Shown in pieces: positions 31,238 through 39,798 of a stretch of 64,000 nt of DNA (its first letter is position 1; the number at the start of each line of letters is the position of its first letter). The DNA lies in assembly GCA_016185395.1 (NCBI GenBank), contig JACPNR010000011.1:186001-250000 (forward strand), written 5' to 3'. The notes beneath the pieces were generated by a model. It saw only the letters and a list, made by a program, of their open reading frames with translations. It was not told the DNA's origin and did no database searches. Both the position numbers and the translations under genes were made by a program. The stretch comes from Candidatus Korobacter versatilis. GTDB lineage: Bacteria; Acidobacteriota; Terriglobia; Terriglobales; Acidobacteriaceae.

Positions 31238-31700
31238 CGAAGCGGACATCCGCTCGCTCTACCAGACGCTGCGGCAGGCGGACGCCGAGCGCGCGCCCAG
31301 CTTTGCCCAGTCGCTGCGGGCGCTGCCGCATCGCAACCGGCTGGGATATCTGCGGGCGGTCACGGTGGCGGCCGTGGCGGCGGTCATCCTGGTGGTCGCG
31401 GGCGTGAATGCGCTGCGGCAGCGAGGCGGCGAGTCGCCGGTGCCCGCACGACCCTTGGTTACCGCCGGCGGGTCGCCGGCGGCCACCCTAGTTTTCGGTA
31501 CAGGCGAGAGCAGCGGCGGCGGGACGCCGCACGCCCAGCCGGCGGGACGCCGGCGCTCCAAGGCTGCCGCGAAGGCGGTGCCCTCGATCAGCACATGGAA
31601 GTCGCCGACCGAGGCGCTGCTGAAGTCGCCGGCCGACGGCCTGATGACGTCTGTCCCCAGCATCGGCTACACGGTTTCTGTCCCTACAACCACCCAATGA
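31209..31700 (+). CDS. Single-span membrane protein, possible anti-sigma partner
   Basis: 163 residues from a TTG start at 31209, overlapping the sigma gene. A cytoplasmic N-terminal part of about 48 residues, one membrane span (VTVAAVAAVILVVAGVNAL), then a low-complexity exported part. No zinc-finger HxxxCxxC is seen, so the anti-sigma role rests on position only. Its coding DNA from 31440 to 31560 contains palindromic GCCGGCGGG and GGGACGCCGGCGC words of intergenic-repeat type, read in frame as GGSPAATL and PAGRRRSK. Confidence 0.5.
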   Translation: MLRPDEHERSEADIRSLYQTLRQADAERAPSFAQSLRALPHRNRLGYLRAVTVAAVAAVILVVAGVNALRQRGGESPVPARPLVTAGGSPAATLVFGTGESSGGGTPHAQPAGRRRSKAAAKAVPSISTWKSPTEALLKSPADGLMTSVPSIGYTVSVPTTTQ

Positions 31701-31724
31701 CCAATGATTGAGAGGAGAGGTCTT

Positions 31725-32312
31725 ATGAGAATGCGTTCCAGGTTGGTGCTCTTGTTCGTGTTGTTGAGTTGCGGCGTGATCGCGCTCGCGCTCGCGCAAG
31801 GCCCCGAAGGCGGAGGGCGGCAGGGCCCGCCACCGCAGGGCGGCGAGCGCATGCGATCCGGCGGCATGCACGGCGACATGCGTATGAAGCACATGCAGGG
31901 CAACGATCCGCTGGGCGAGTTCATGTTCCCGCCGGAGATGATCCTCGAGCACACGCAGGAGCTCAACCTCACGCCGGAACAGAAGACGGCCATCCGCAAC
32001 GAGGTGAAGAACACGCAGTCGAAGTTCACCGACCTGCAATTCCAGTTACAGGACGAGATGCAGGCGCTGCACGGGCTGCTCTCGCAACCGAAGACCGACG
32101 AGGCGAAAGCGCTGGCGCAACTCGACAAGGCGCTCGACGTGGAGCGGCAGATCAAGCGGCTGCACGTGGGCATGATGGTCCGCATCAAGAACCAGCTCAC
32201 CGCCGAGCAGGTGGAGAAGCTGCACCAGATGCACAAGATGGGCCCGATGAAGATGCGCAGCCCCATGCCGGGCGGCGGCGGTCCGGGAGATAACGAGGAA
32301 GACGAAAAGTAG
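31725..32312 (+). CDS. Spy/CpxP-like periplasmic protein (heavy-metal-resistance fold)
   Basis: 195 residues from ATG 31725, which has a strong GGAGAGG site 4 bases upstream. Signal peptide about 1-24, then a Gly/Pro/Met/His-rich segment (RSGGMHGDMRMKHMQG) and a helical core with LTPEQKTAIRNEVKNTQ and LTAEQVEKLHQM, the repeated LTPEQ-type motif of Spy/CpxP/periplasmic metal-sensing proteins. The Met/His-rich start suggests metal binding. Third gene of the sigma factor unit, so a likely regulated output. Confidence 0.75.
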   Translation: MRMRSRLVLLFVLLSCGVIALALAQGPEGGGRQGPPPQGGERMRSGGMHGDMRMKHMQGNDPLGEFMFPPEMILEHTQELNLTPEQKTAIRNEVKNTQSKFTDLQFQLQDEMQALHGLLSQPKTDEAKALAQLDKALDVERQIKRLHVGMMVRIKNQLTAEQVEKLHQMHKMGPMKMRSPMPGGGGPGDNEEDEK

Positions 32313-32335
32313 CTTTTCTTACATCCCTTTTTCTT

Positions 32336-32374
32336 ACATCCCGAGCCCACCGCGGCGGGCTCGGGATGTTTTTT
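32336..32374 (+). terminator. Rho-independent terminator after the Spy-like gene
   Basis: A perfect 13-bp stem (ACATCCCGAGCCC with GGGCTCGGGATGT) with an 8-base loop, followed by TTTTT. It ends the sigma factor unit and faces the convergent coaE. Confidence 0.92.
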
Positions 32375-32391
32375 GCCTGGCCTTTTTTCCC

Positions 32392-33009
32392 TTACCCGAC
32401 AAGCTGCTCGTAGATCTGCTTCACCTGCGCGCGCGCCGCGTCCATGGCGCCGGAGTTGTTGATCACGAGATCGGCGCGGCGGGCCTTTTCCTCGTCCGGC
32501 ATTTGCGATGCGCTGCGGCGCTCGAGCTCGCGGCCCGCGTCCTGTTCGCTGAGCTCCGGATGCTTCGCCCGGTAGCGCGCCAGCTTCTTCTCCGGCGAGG
32601 ACGTGACCGCGATGGTCTTTCCGAAATTCCCTTCCGACTTGGCCTCGAACAGCAGCGGGACCTCGATCACGGCGAGTTTGGTCTCCGGCGACGACGCCGC
32701 GACGCGGTCCATCCATGCGACCTCGTGGGCGGCCACGGCGGGATGCACGATGCTCTCGAGCTTCTGCCGCCGCTCGGGCGAGGCGAAGGCCGCCTCGGCA
32801 AGCTTCTTGCGGTCGATGCGGCCGCCGGGATCGAGGATGGCGCTGCCGAACTCGGCGACCACGCGGTGGTGCACGGTCTGGCCGGGAAGATAGAGCTGGT
32901 GCACCACGGCGTCCGCGCTGAGGACCTGGACGTGGGGAAGCTCGGCGAACATCTGCAGCACGGTGGACTTGCCGCAGGCGATGCCACCGGTGATGGCTAC
33001 TCTTACCAT
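32392..33009 (-). CDS. coaE: Dephospho-CoA kinase
   Basis: 205 residues. Last step of coenzyme A synthesis. The P-loop is GGIACGKST near the N-terminus; LSADAVVHQLY and the lid RRSASQ with ADLVINNSG at the end are typical. It begins 2 bp after the folD stop on the same strand, so they are probably co-transcribed. Confidence 0.94.
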   Translation of the reverse strand: MVRVAITGGIACGKSTVLQMFAELPHVQVLSADAVVHQLYLPGQTVHHRVVAEFGSAILDPGGRIDRKKLAEAAFASPERRQKLESIVHPAVAAHEVAWMDRVAASSPETKLAVIEVPLLFEAKSEGNFGKTIAVTSSPEKKLARYRAKHPELSEQDAGRELERRSASQMPDEEKARRADLVINNSGAMDAARAQVKQIYEQLVG

Positions 33010-33011
33010 TC

Positions 33012-33962
33012 TCAGTTTTTCGCCGACATCGCAGGCGCGTTCGTGCTGGCCCCGCGGCGCAGCTTCATCGCCTTCACCGTGTTGCTCATCAGCATGGCGA
33101 TGGTCAGCGGCCCGACACCGCCGGGGACGGGCGTGAGCGCCCCCGCGACTTGCGCGACTTCCGGATGGACGTCACCGACGAGGGTGGAGCCTTTGGCGGC
33201 GAAGTCGGCTTCGCGCTTGGCGTCGCCCGCGAAGAAGCGCGCGAACTCGGTGGCCTCTGTCACGCGATTGATACCCACGTCGATGACGGTCGCGCCCGGG
33301 CGAACGAAATCCCTGGTGACCATGCCGGCCTTGCCGATGGCGGCGACGAGGATGTCCGCGCGGCGGCAGACGCCGGGCAGGTCGCGCGTCTTCGAGTGGC
33401 AGATGGTGACGGTGGCGTTGGCGTTGGTGAGCAGCATGGCGACCGGCTTGCCGACGATGTCGCTGCGGCCCACGACCACGGCCTCCTGCCCGGCGACTTC
33501 GATGCCCGAACGCCTGAGTATCTCCATCACGCCGGCGGGCGTGCAGGGCACCGAGCCGGGGCGCTGGGTGGAGAGATAGCCGACGTTCATGGGATGGAAG
33601 CCGTCCACATCTTTTTCCGGTAAGACCTCGAGCAGCACGCGCTTGGCGTCCACCTGCTTGGGCAGCGGAAGCTGGACGAGGATGCCGTCAATGTCGTCGC
33701 GCGCGTTGAGTTCATCGACGAGCGCGATCATCTCGGCGGTGGTGATGGTCTCGGGCGGCATGATCTTCTCGCTGTAAATGCTGAGCTGCTCGCACGTCTT
33801 GATCTTGTTGCGCACGTAGATCTCGGAGGCCGGGTCGTGGCCCACGAGCACGGCGGCGAGTCCGGGACGCAATCCCTGCGCGGCGAGCGCGCGGGTTTCC
33901 AGCGCGACTTCGTCTTTGATCTGCGCGGCGAGCTTGGCGCCGTCGAGGAGGGTGGCGGGCAT
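33012..33962 (-). CDS. folD: Bifunctional methylenetetrahydrofolate dehydrogenase/cyclohydrolase
   Basis: 316 residues. Makes 10-formyltetrahydrofolate, the formyl donor used by Fmt. Blocks YVRNKIKTCEQ (catalytic Lys), GILVQLPLPKQ, VVGRSDIVGKPVAMLL and the C-terminal TPVPGGVGPLTIAMLM are present. The tail beyond residue about 295 (GASTNAPAMSAKN) is not conserved. Confidence 0.95.
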   Translation of the reverse strand: MPATLLDGAKLAAQIKDEVALETRALAAQGLRPGLAAVLVGHDPASEIYVRNKIKTCEQLSIYSEKIMPPETITTAEMIALVDELNARDDIDGILVQLPLPKQVDAKRVLLEVLPEKDVDGFHPMNVGYLSTQRPGSVPCTPAGVMEILRRSGIEVAGQEAVVVGRSDIVGKPVAMLLTNANATVTICHSKTRDLPGVCRRADILVAAIGKAGMVTRDFVRPGATVIDVGINRVTEATEFARFFAGDAKREADFAAKGSTLVGDVHPEVAQVAGALTPVPGGVGPLTIAMLMSNTVKAMKLRRGASTNAPAMSAKN

Positions 33963-33982
33963 GGGCTTATCTTAATCGCAGA

Positions 33983-34016
33983 CTTGGTCTTTGGTTGTTG
34001 GTCTTTGGTCGTTGGC
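33983..34016. repeat. GGTCTTTGG-type repeat, third copy
   Basis: Tandem GGTCTTTGGTTGTTGGTCTT then TGGTCGTTGG. It shares the words TTGGTC and GGTCTTTGG with the inverted repeats around the four-helix-bundle gene at 57.8-58.2 kb, but no such gene lies here. Confidence 0.55.
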
Positions 34017-34033
34017 AACGACAGGGGGATAGA

Positions 34034-34210
34034 ATGGCCGCGATGCTTCCGAAGGAACTGCTCGAGGTCCTGGTATGTCCTGCGTGCCGCGCGCCGCTCG
34101 AGTTCCGGCAAGACCGGCAGGACTTCCGCTGCGCCGCGTGCAAGCGGGTCTATCCCGTGCGCGACGGCATCCCCATCCTGCTGGTGGATGAGGCCAAGAT
34201 CGAAGACTGA
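34034..34210 (+). CDS. Trm112-like small zinc-binding protein
   Basis: 58 residues from ATG 34034, with AGGGGGA upstream. LLEVLVCPACRAPLEF and DFRCAACKRVYPVRDGIPILL give two CxxC knuckles and the conserved RDGIPILL end. In other organisms Trm112 activates several methyltransferases; the bacterial form is often only named UPF0434. It ends 3 bp before the convergent anti-sigma gene stop. Confidence 0.85.
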   Translation: MAAMLPKELLEVLVCPACRAPLEFRQDRQDFRCAACKRVYPVRDGIPILLVDEAKIED

Positions 34211-34213
34211 AGA

Positions 34214-35521
34214 CTAGCGGCTGCTCGGCGGCTTGGCGGGTTGATCACCGAACACCTCGTGCGAGATCTCGATGGTCTGCCCGGACGAGGTCGAGATGAT
34301 GAGCATCTGCCCGCTGACGTTGAGGCGGATGATGTCGCCATTCACCTCCGCGACGGGCTGCGGACGCCAACTGCCGCCGGCGTTGGCCGAATAGTAGAGC
34401 GCACCGCGGGCGCCGCCGGCCCAGACTTCGTTCCCGTTAGCGACCAGCGCGCGAAACTTCACATGCTTGGCGACCGGCACGTCGGTCCAGACGCGGCCGT
34501 CTGGCGAACGCTGCACGCGGCCGTCGGAGGTCACGGTCCAGCGCAGGGTCGCGGGCTTGAGCTGCGCGTGCATCGCGTCCATGGTGACGGGCGCGCTGCT
34601 CGCGGCGGCCTCGCCGGCGTATCCGGGCCCGTAGGCGGAGAGGCTGCCCGAGGAAGTCTTTGCGCGCGCCGGAGCGGCGGCGGGTGCGGAGCGGGCCATG
34701 GTGTAGCCCTCCGCCGAAACCTCAGGGGCGGGCGTGGGTGCTGGCTTGGCCGGCGCTTGCGCTTCGCGCGGCGCTTCCGCAAGGACGACGCTGTTCTTGT
34801 CGTCTTTCGCTTTCGCAAGCCCGGTGGTCCGGCCGGCGAACTGGGCGTTCGCACCGGCGCCGCCGGCGGTCGCCTTGCCGGCCGTCGACCGGTCTGCTTC
34901 CGCAGCGCGGTCCTGCCGGAACTGTACCGAGGGCGGCGCCGCAGCAGCGGAGGCCAAGGCGCGGTCTTCGTCCCGCGCGCCGTTCTGTTTCTTCTCCTGC
35001 TCTTCCTTGCGGGAAGCCTCGAGCTTGGCGACTTCGGCCTGCTTCGGCGCGGCGTCCGCGCGCGCGCGCGAGTCCGAAGACGCGGGCTGCTCGGTCGCGG
35101 ACGACGGCTGCGCCACCTTCTTGCCGGCCGAGGCGAAGGCTTTGTCTTCATTGCCTGCCGCAGCCGCCTGCCGCGCCGCGGCATTTTCTGCTGTCCGTTT
35201 CGGCGCCTCGATGATCACGGCGACGGCGACGACCGCCACGGCGGTGGCCACGGCGCCCCACCTCAAGACGGGCCACGGCAACCCGCGCGGCTTCGCCGTT
35301 CCCGGGGCGAGCGCTTCGACCTCTTCGGTCTGGTCCGGAGAAGCAAGCGCGACGATCTCGCGGCAGTCCGCGCACGTGGCGAGGTGTGCCAACACCTGCT
35401 CGCGCTCACCTGCGGCAAGCGAGCGCTCGCGGAAGGCGGTCAGCAGGTCCGCATCGGGATGCGGGCCGGCGACTGGCGCCTGGGCCATGCGAGCGCGAGC
35501 TAGTTTAGACACGTCGACCAT
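34214..35521 (-). CDS. Zinc-finger anti-sigma factor with BNR/Ycf48-like C-terminal domain
   Basis: 435 residues from ATG 35521 (a GTG at 35524 is also possible). The N-terminus carries the zinc anti-sigma motif HLATCADC (HxxxCxxC). One membrane span follows (WGAVATAVAVVAVAVII), then about 200 residues of charged low-complexity linker, then a C-terminal beta domain with VQRSPDGRVWTDV and YYSANAGGSWRP, which are BNR-like blades. It starts at the stop of the sigma gene, so the two are translationally coupled. An exported sensor on an anti-sigma factor is implied. Confidence 0.8.
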   Translation of the reverse strand: MVDVSKLARARMAQAPVAGPHPDADLLTAFRERSLAAGEREQVLAHLATCADCREIVALASPDQTEEVEALAPGTAKPRGLPWPVLRWGAVATAVAVVAVAVIIEAPKRTAENAAARQAAAAGNEDKAFASAGKKVAQPSSATEQPASSDSRARADAAPKQAEVAKLEASRKEEQEKKQNGARDEDRALASAAAAPPSVQFRQDRAAEADRSTAGKATAGGAGANAQFAGRTTGLAKAKDDKNSVVLAEAPREAQAPAKPAPTPAPEVSAEGYTMARSAPAAAPARAKTSSGSLSAYGPGYAGEAAASSAPVTMDAMHAQLKPATLRWTVTSDGRVQRSPDGRVWTDVPVAKHVKFRALVANGNEVWAGGARGALYYSANAGGSWRPQPVAEVNGDIIRLNVSGQMLIISTSSGQTIEISHEVFGDQPAKPPSSR

Positions 35522-35523
35522 CA

Positions 35524-36444
35524 CTATCTTTCCTTCTCTGAGAACGGCGCGGCAGCGGAATCTTGCGCCAAACGGGCGCGAATATTGACTTGCAGGTCGC
35601 GGACGTCCGCCGCGAGGGCCTCCTCGGCCTGGCGGCGCGACATGCCGCGTTTCACCAGGGCGTCGAGCACGTGCTTGCGCAGTTGCGCCGTGAGCTTGCC
35701 GAGCTTGCGGCTGATGGTGGACTCGTGCACGCCGAGCGTGCGCGCCACTTCGGCGAGCGTCCGCTGATCGAGGAAGTAGCTGGCGAGGACGTAGCGGTCT
35801 TCCGCGGGGAGCGCGGCCAGGGCGGCATCCACCGCCGCTTCCAGGCGCGGATCCACGGCGATGGGTTCTTCGCGTGCCGTCGCGGCGAACTGCACGCCCT
35901 CTTCGCCTTCTTCTTCGAGGCTCACGAGTTTCTTATGGCTGCGGTAGCGGTTGATGTATTCCTGCGCCAGGACGGTGCGCAGCCAGCCTTCGAGCGAGCC
36001 GCGTCCCATGTAGAAAAGCAGCTTGGAACGGCGCTCGCCATCGCGCAGTTCGGTGCCGTAGAGGTCGGCGTAGAGCGAGTCGGCGAGTTCGCGTCCGGTG
36101 GCCTCGTCGCGGGCGATGGCGCGGCCGGCGTCGAAGAGCTTCTCGCGGAAGCGGCCGAGGAAGACCTCCCAGGCGCGCTCGTGGCCGGCGGCGCAGGCGC
36201 GGGCGAGGGCCAGTTCCTCCACACGGAGCGAGCGATAGAGGGCGGTGGCGTCCCCCGGCGCGGCCTCGGCGGGAAGGTACTTTGCACCAACCTCGGCGAG
36301 GATGCGCAGGAACTCGAGCTGTGGCAGCCCGTAGTCGGCGGCGTGGCTCTCGAGCCACAACTCGCCAAACAGGCGCTCCAGCCAGTGGCCAGCGACGCCG
36401 GCCGGCGGGGTGGAGGGACGCACGGGTTTGGCCCCGGTGCTCAT
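35524..36444 (-). CDS. Sigma-70 family RNA polymerase sigma factor with long N-terminus
   Basis: 306 residues from ATG 36444. Longer than ordinary ECF factors (about 180). Residues about 1-90 are an extra N-terminal part; region 2 is about 100-190 (MGRGSLEGWLRTVLAQEYINRYR); region 4 about 215-280 (ALPAEDRYVLASYFLDQRTLAEVARTLGVHESTISRK, an HTH). A C-terminal helix with RQAEEAL follows. Paired with the coupled zinc-finger anti-sigma gene downstream. The target genes are unknown; the divergent ARPP-1-like gene is a candidate. Confidence 0.82.
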   Translation of the reverse strand: MSTGAKPVRPSTPPAGVAGHWLERLFGELWLESHAADYGLPQLEFLRILAEVGAKYLPAEAAPGDATALYRSLRVEELALARACAAGHERAWEVFLGRFREKLFDAGRAIARDEATGRELADSLYADLYGTELRDGERRSKLLFYMGRGSLEGWLRTVLAQEYINRYRSHKKLVSLEEEGEEGVQFAATAREEPIAVDPRLEAAVDAALAALPAEDRYVLASYFLDQRTLAEVARTLGVHESTISRKLGKLTAQLRKHVLDALVKRGMSRRQAEEALAADVRDLQVNIRARLAQDSAAAPFSEKER

Positions 36445-36571
36445 GTCCAACTCTGGAGGGTGGATGTTATCAACAATTGAGACGCCGGCAGCGTGACTTT
36501 GGTTTGTTAGCACGCGATTTATCTGCAAGCTCCGGGCGGGGCCGCGTTCTGGGTGAAAGGAGCAATCCATC

Positions 36572-37747
36572 ATGCGCAGTCTCAAGACCCTTTCCGTACT
36601 GGCGGCCTTCGTTGCCGCAGTCCTTTTCTTCGCGCGTCTGGCGGCGCCGGCAGCGGCGCAGGCCGGCGAAGCGCCCGCCACGGCGGGAAGCTACAGAGTC
36701 CTCACCCCGATCACGCACGGTGCGCTGACCATCTATCCGGTGGTGGCGGCGACCACGCACGACACGCACGACTTCCTCACGCTCGATGAAGGCCTGCGTT
36801 CCGGCGAGGTCATCGTGACCGAAGCGGGGCAGGTGCAGCCGCTGATGCGGCGGCGCGGCGTGCAGCGCCCTTACCAAGGCGGCGGCGCGCAGGTGAACCA
36901 GCTCGTGCTGGTGAACAACTCCAAGCGTCCGCTGCTGCTGCTGGCGGGCGAGATCGTGACCGGCGGCAAGCAGGACCGCGTGATCGGCAAGGACCGCATC
37001 ATCCCGGCAGAGAGCGACCCCATCGACCTTGGCGTGTTCTGCGTGGAACCCGGCCGCTGGGTAGCGCAGTCCGACAAGTTCGGCGGCCTGAACACGCAGA
37101 TGGCGCAGCCGAGCGTGCGCGCGAAGGCCATGGCGGAGAAGGACCAGGAGAAGGTGTGGGCCGAGGTACGGAAGTCGCAAGAAAGCGCCGACCGCGCCAT
37201 GGCAGCGCCCTCCGCGACCACCGTGGAAGTGATGGGAAGCGGCGCGGCCATAGAGACGCAGCGGCAGGAAGTCCGCGGCACCAGCTCCTACGCCCGCGTG
37301 ATGAATAACAAGGCAGTAAGAGCCGAGGTGGATTCGGTGGCTGCGCCGATGCAGAAATCGTACGAGTCCGTGATCGGCCGCTTGCGCGACCAGAAGGCCG
37401 TGGGCGTGGTGGTGGCCATCAACGGCGAGGTCGAGTGGGTGGACATCTTCGCCTCGACCGATCTGCTGCAGAAGTACTGGCCCAAACTGGTGCGTTCCTA
37501 CGCGGCCGAGACCATCGGCGTGCGGGCCGCCAAAAATGCGCCCTTGAGCACGAAAGAGGCGCAAGCCTTCCTCGATGACTGGGGCGGCAAGCGCCAAACG
37601 GTCGAGACCGAGCCCGGCCTGTTCCGGCACGTAGAGGTCGCGGGCCGCGGTTTTCGCGCCTTTCAGCTCACTTCGCTGTTGCCCAAAACGGGCTTCGACC
37701 TGCACCTGAGCAAGATGGCGGAGGAGCACATGATCGGCGACCGGTAA
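36572..37747 (+). CDS. Exported ARPP-1-like protein
   Basis: 391 residues with a signal peptide ending PAAAQAG. The body matches my memory of the ARPP-1 domain family: LTIYPVVAATTHDTHDFLTLDEGL, NNSKRPLLLLAGEIVTGGKQDRVIGKDRIIP and VEPGRWV. No catalytic motif is recognised. Divergent from the sigma/anti-sigma pair, with 127 bp between the start codons. Function unknown. Confidence 0.65.
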   Translation: MRSLKTLSVLAAFVAAVLFFARLAAPAAAQAGEAPATAGSYRVLTPITHGALTIYPVVAATTHDTHDFLTLDEGLRSGEVIVTEAGQVQPLMRRRGVQRPYQGGGAQVNQLVLVNNSKRPLLLLAGEIVTGGKQDRVIGKDRIIPAESDPIDLGVFCVEPGRWVAQSDKFGGLNTQMAQPSVRAKAMAEKDQEKVWAEVRKSQESADRAMAAPSATTVEVMGSGAAIETQRQEVRGTSSYARVMNNKAVRAEVDSVAAPMQKSYESVIGRLRDQKAVGVVVAINGEVEWVDIFASTDLLQKYWPKLVRSYAAETIGVRAAKNAPLSTKEAQAFLDDWGGKRQTVETEPGLFRHVEVAGRGFRAFQLTSLLPKTGFDLHLSKMAEEHMIGDR

Positions 37748-37946
37748 GCCGCGTTTTCACGGAACGGCCACAGGCAACCGGCCGTATCCCAAGGACAGGA
37801 TTGGTTGCACCCGAAATTTTTACCTGGAGCGCAACAAAGCGGGGGGTAGGGCAGTCTAATCGGGTAACGGCAGGTGACGTGCAACAGAGGTAGTGAGTGT
37901 AGGGGCCAAGCCGGAGGGCCAGAAGTGAGGTTCGGAGGTGACGACC

Positions 37947-38171
37947 ATGGGTGACAAGTTCAACGTGACGGAAGTAGCGGCGCTGCGAAACGAGCTCTTG
38001 CAAGGTGGGCTTGATTCCATGCAGGCGGCCGAGGTGGTCCGCATGTTCCTGATGGGGCACGGTTACGGGATATCGACCGACGCCGCGCTGGACGCGGCCA
38101 GCCGCATCACGGGTGGGTCATCCGTTGAGTCGGTACAGGCAAGTCTCGAGGATCTGGCGCTGGTGATGTAA
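37947..38171 (+). CDS. Small conserved-looking protein, 74 aa
   Basis: ATG 37947 is preceded by GGAGG at 8 bases. The sequence is helical (KFNVTEVAALRNELLQGGLD and SVESVQASLEDLALVM) with no cysteines or membrane segment. I do not recognise the family. A good ribosome-binding site, a 199-bp leader and a strong terminator make a discrete one-gene transcript likely. Confidence 0.55.
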   Translation: MGDKFNVTEVAALRNELLQGGLDSMQAAEVVRMFLMGHGYGISTDAALDAASRITGGSSVESVQASLEDLALVM

Positions 38172-38245
38172 CCGCATCATGTGGTCCCGCGAAACGGGAC
38201 CGATAAAAACCGCGCCAACCCCGCTCTGCGGAGCAGGGGAAGCAT

Positions 38246-38273
38246 AAAGCCGGGCAAACCTGCCCGGCTTTTT
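38246..38273 (+). terminator. Rho-independent terminator after the 74-aa gene
   Basis: AAAGCCGGGCA, loop AACC, then TGCCCGGCTTT and further T residues. It lies 74 bp after the stop. Confidence 0.9.
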
Positions 38274-38385
38274 GTCTGTCTTGGGTCTGGGCGACGCGCG
38301 CGAAATTAAAGACAGGATGAGGGGAGGAGAGGAGGTTTACTCCTTAGTCTTCCGTTCCTCGTTTGCCCCTTCTCTCCTCCTGCTG

Positions 38386-39798
38386 TTATTTCGTTGGCGG
38401 CGGCAGGAGCCGGTCGGCTGCGGCGGCGCCTTCGCGGACACAGTCCGGCACCCCGATTCCGCGGTAAGCATTCCCTGCCAGGGCTAGTCCCGGCAGTTGA
38501 GCGACGAGTTGGTCGATGCGAGCGACCCTATCCAGATGTCCGACCTCGTACTGCGCCATCGCCTGCGGCCAGCGGAAGACGCGGGTGAACAGCGGCTCGG
38601 CGTTCAGTCCGAGGACCTGGCGGAGTTCGCCGCGGATGGCGCTTGCGAGGTCTTCGTCGGAGAGCTGCATGCTGGCGGTGGCGGCGGCGCCGCCGATGAA
38701 GCAGCGGAAGAGCAGCTTGCCGGCGGGGGCGCGGCCGGCGAACTTGTTCTGCACGTAGGTGCAGGCCAGCATCTTCCCCTTGTTCGCGCCGCCTTGCGAA
38801 ACCAGGAAGCCAAAGCCTTCGATCTTGGCGCGCGTGGCGGCGCCGATTGATGCCGCGTCGTAGGCGAGCGCGACGGTGATGGAGGAGTTGTAGGCTATGC
38901 CGCGGAGCTCGCCGGTGAGCTTGGAGTCCGTGGAGCCGAGCAGGTCGGCAGCAGCGTAGGCGGGCAGCGCGAGGATGACGGCGTCGAAGGCCTGTTCGCC
39001 GGCGCCGGTCACGACCGTCCACTGCGTGCCGGCGCGCCGCAGCGTCCGGACGGGAGAGTCCAGGCGGATGCTGGCAGGCGCGAGCTTGGCAGCGACGGCG
39101 TCGGTCATCTGCTGCATGCCGCCGGCAAGCGTAGTGAAAAGCGATGGCGTTGCAGCCGGCTGCGCTACCGGCATCTTCGTTCGCGCCTCGAGCATGGCAC
39201 GCACCAGCGACCCACGTTCGCGCTCCATGGTGACGAAGCGCGGCAGCACGGCGCGGACGCTGAGCTTTTCCGCGCTGCCGCCGTAGACGCCCGCGAGCAG
39301 CGGGCCGGCGACGCGCTCGACCATCTCGCGCCCGAAGTGGCGGGTGACGAAGCTGGCGACGGATTCGTCTTCACCGCTCTCGCGCGGCTTGCTCCAGCGC
39401 TCCTGCGCAGCGCGCAGCTTTGCGCTGAGCGAGAACAGCGACGTGGTCGCGAGCGGCCAGAGCTTGGTGGGGACCATGAACATCAGGCCGTCGGGCATTT
39501 CGATGAGCCGATCATTCACCAGAATGAACGTCTTGCGCTGATGGTCGCGGGATGACAGCAGGTCGCTACCGATGCCGAGGTCGCGGCAGAGCTGCGCCGC
39601 CCATGGCTTTTCGCTGAGGAAGGAATCAGGGCCGGCTTCGATGATGAATCCGTCTTGACGCTCGGTGCGGATGACGCCGCCGAGACGGCCGGAGGCTTCG
39701 AACAGCGCGTACTCCACCCCGCCGGCGCGCTTCTGTTCGAGGCGGAACGCCGCGCTGAGTCCGGCGATGCCGCCGCCGATGACCGCGATGCGGGTCAC
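38386..39798 (-). CDS. hemG: Protoporphyrinogen oxidase (HemY-type, FAD-dependent)
   Basis: 470 residues from a GTG at 39798 that overlaps the hemH stop (GTGA). The FAD-binding RIAVIGGGIAGLSAAFRLE opens the protein; GRLGGVIRTE, AGPDSFLSEKP and the C-terminal LALAGNAYRGIGVPDCVREG are typical of oxygen-dependent PPO and coproporphyrinogen oxidases (HemY). Third gene of the hem operon. Whether it acts on proto- or coproporphyrinogen cannot be told. HemY normally uses oxygen. Confidence 0.88.
   Translation of the reverse strand: MTRIAVIGGGIAGLSAAFRLEQKRAGGVEYALFEASGRLGGVIRTERQDGFIIEAGPDSFLSEKPWAAQLCRDLGIGSDLLSSRDHQRKTFILVNDRLIEMPDGLMFMVPTKLWPLATTSLFSLSAKLRAAQERWSKPRESGEDESVASFVTRHFGREMVERVAGPLLAGVYGGSAEKLSVRAVLPRFVTMERERGSLVRAMLEARTKMPVAQPAATPSLFTTLAGGMQQMTDAVAAKLAPASIRLDSPVRTLRRAGTQWTVVTGAGEQAFDAVILALPAYAAADLLGSTDSKLTGELRGIAYNSSITVALAYDAASIGAATRAKIEGFGFLVSQGGANKGKMLACTYVQNKFAGRAPAGKLLFRCFIGGAAATASMQLSDEDLASAIRGELRQVLGLNAEPLFTRVFRWPQAMAQYEVGHLDRVARIDQLVAQLPGLALAGNAYRGIGVPDCVREGAAAADRLLPPPTK

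Noticed and set aside
37748..37946. Riboswitch in the leader of the 74-aa gene
   Set aside because: The leader is long and could fold, but I could not match it to a known riboswitch core.
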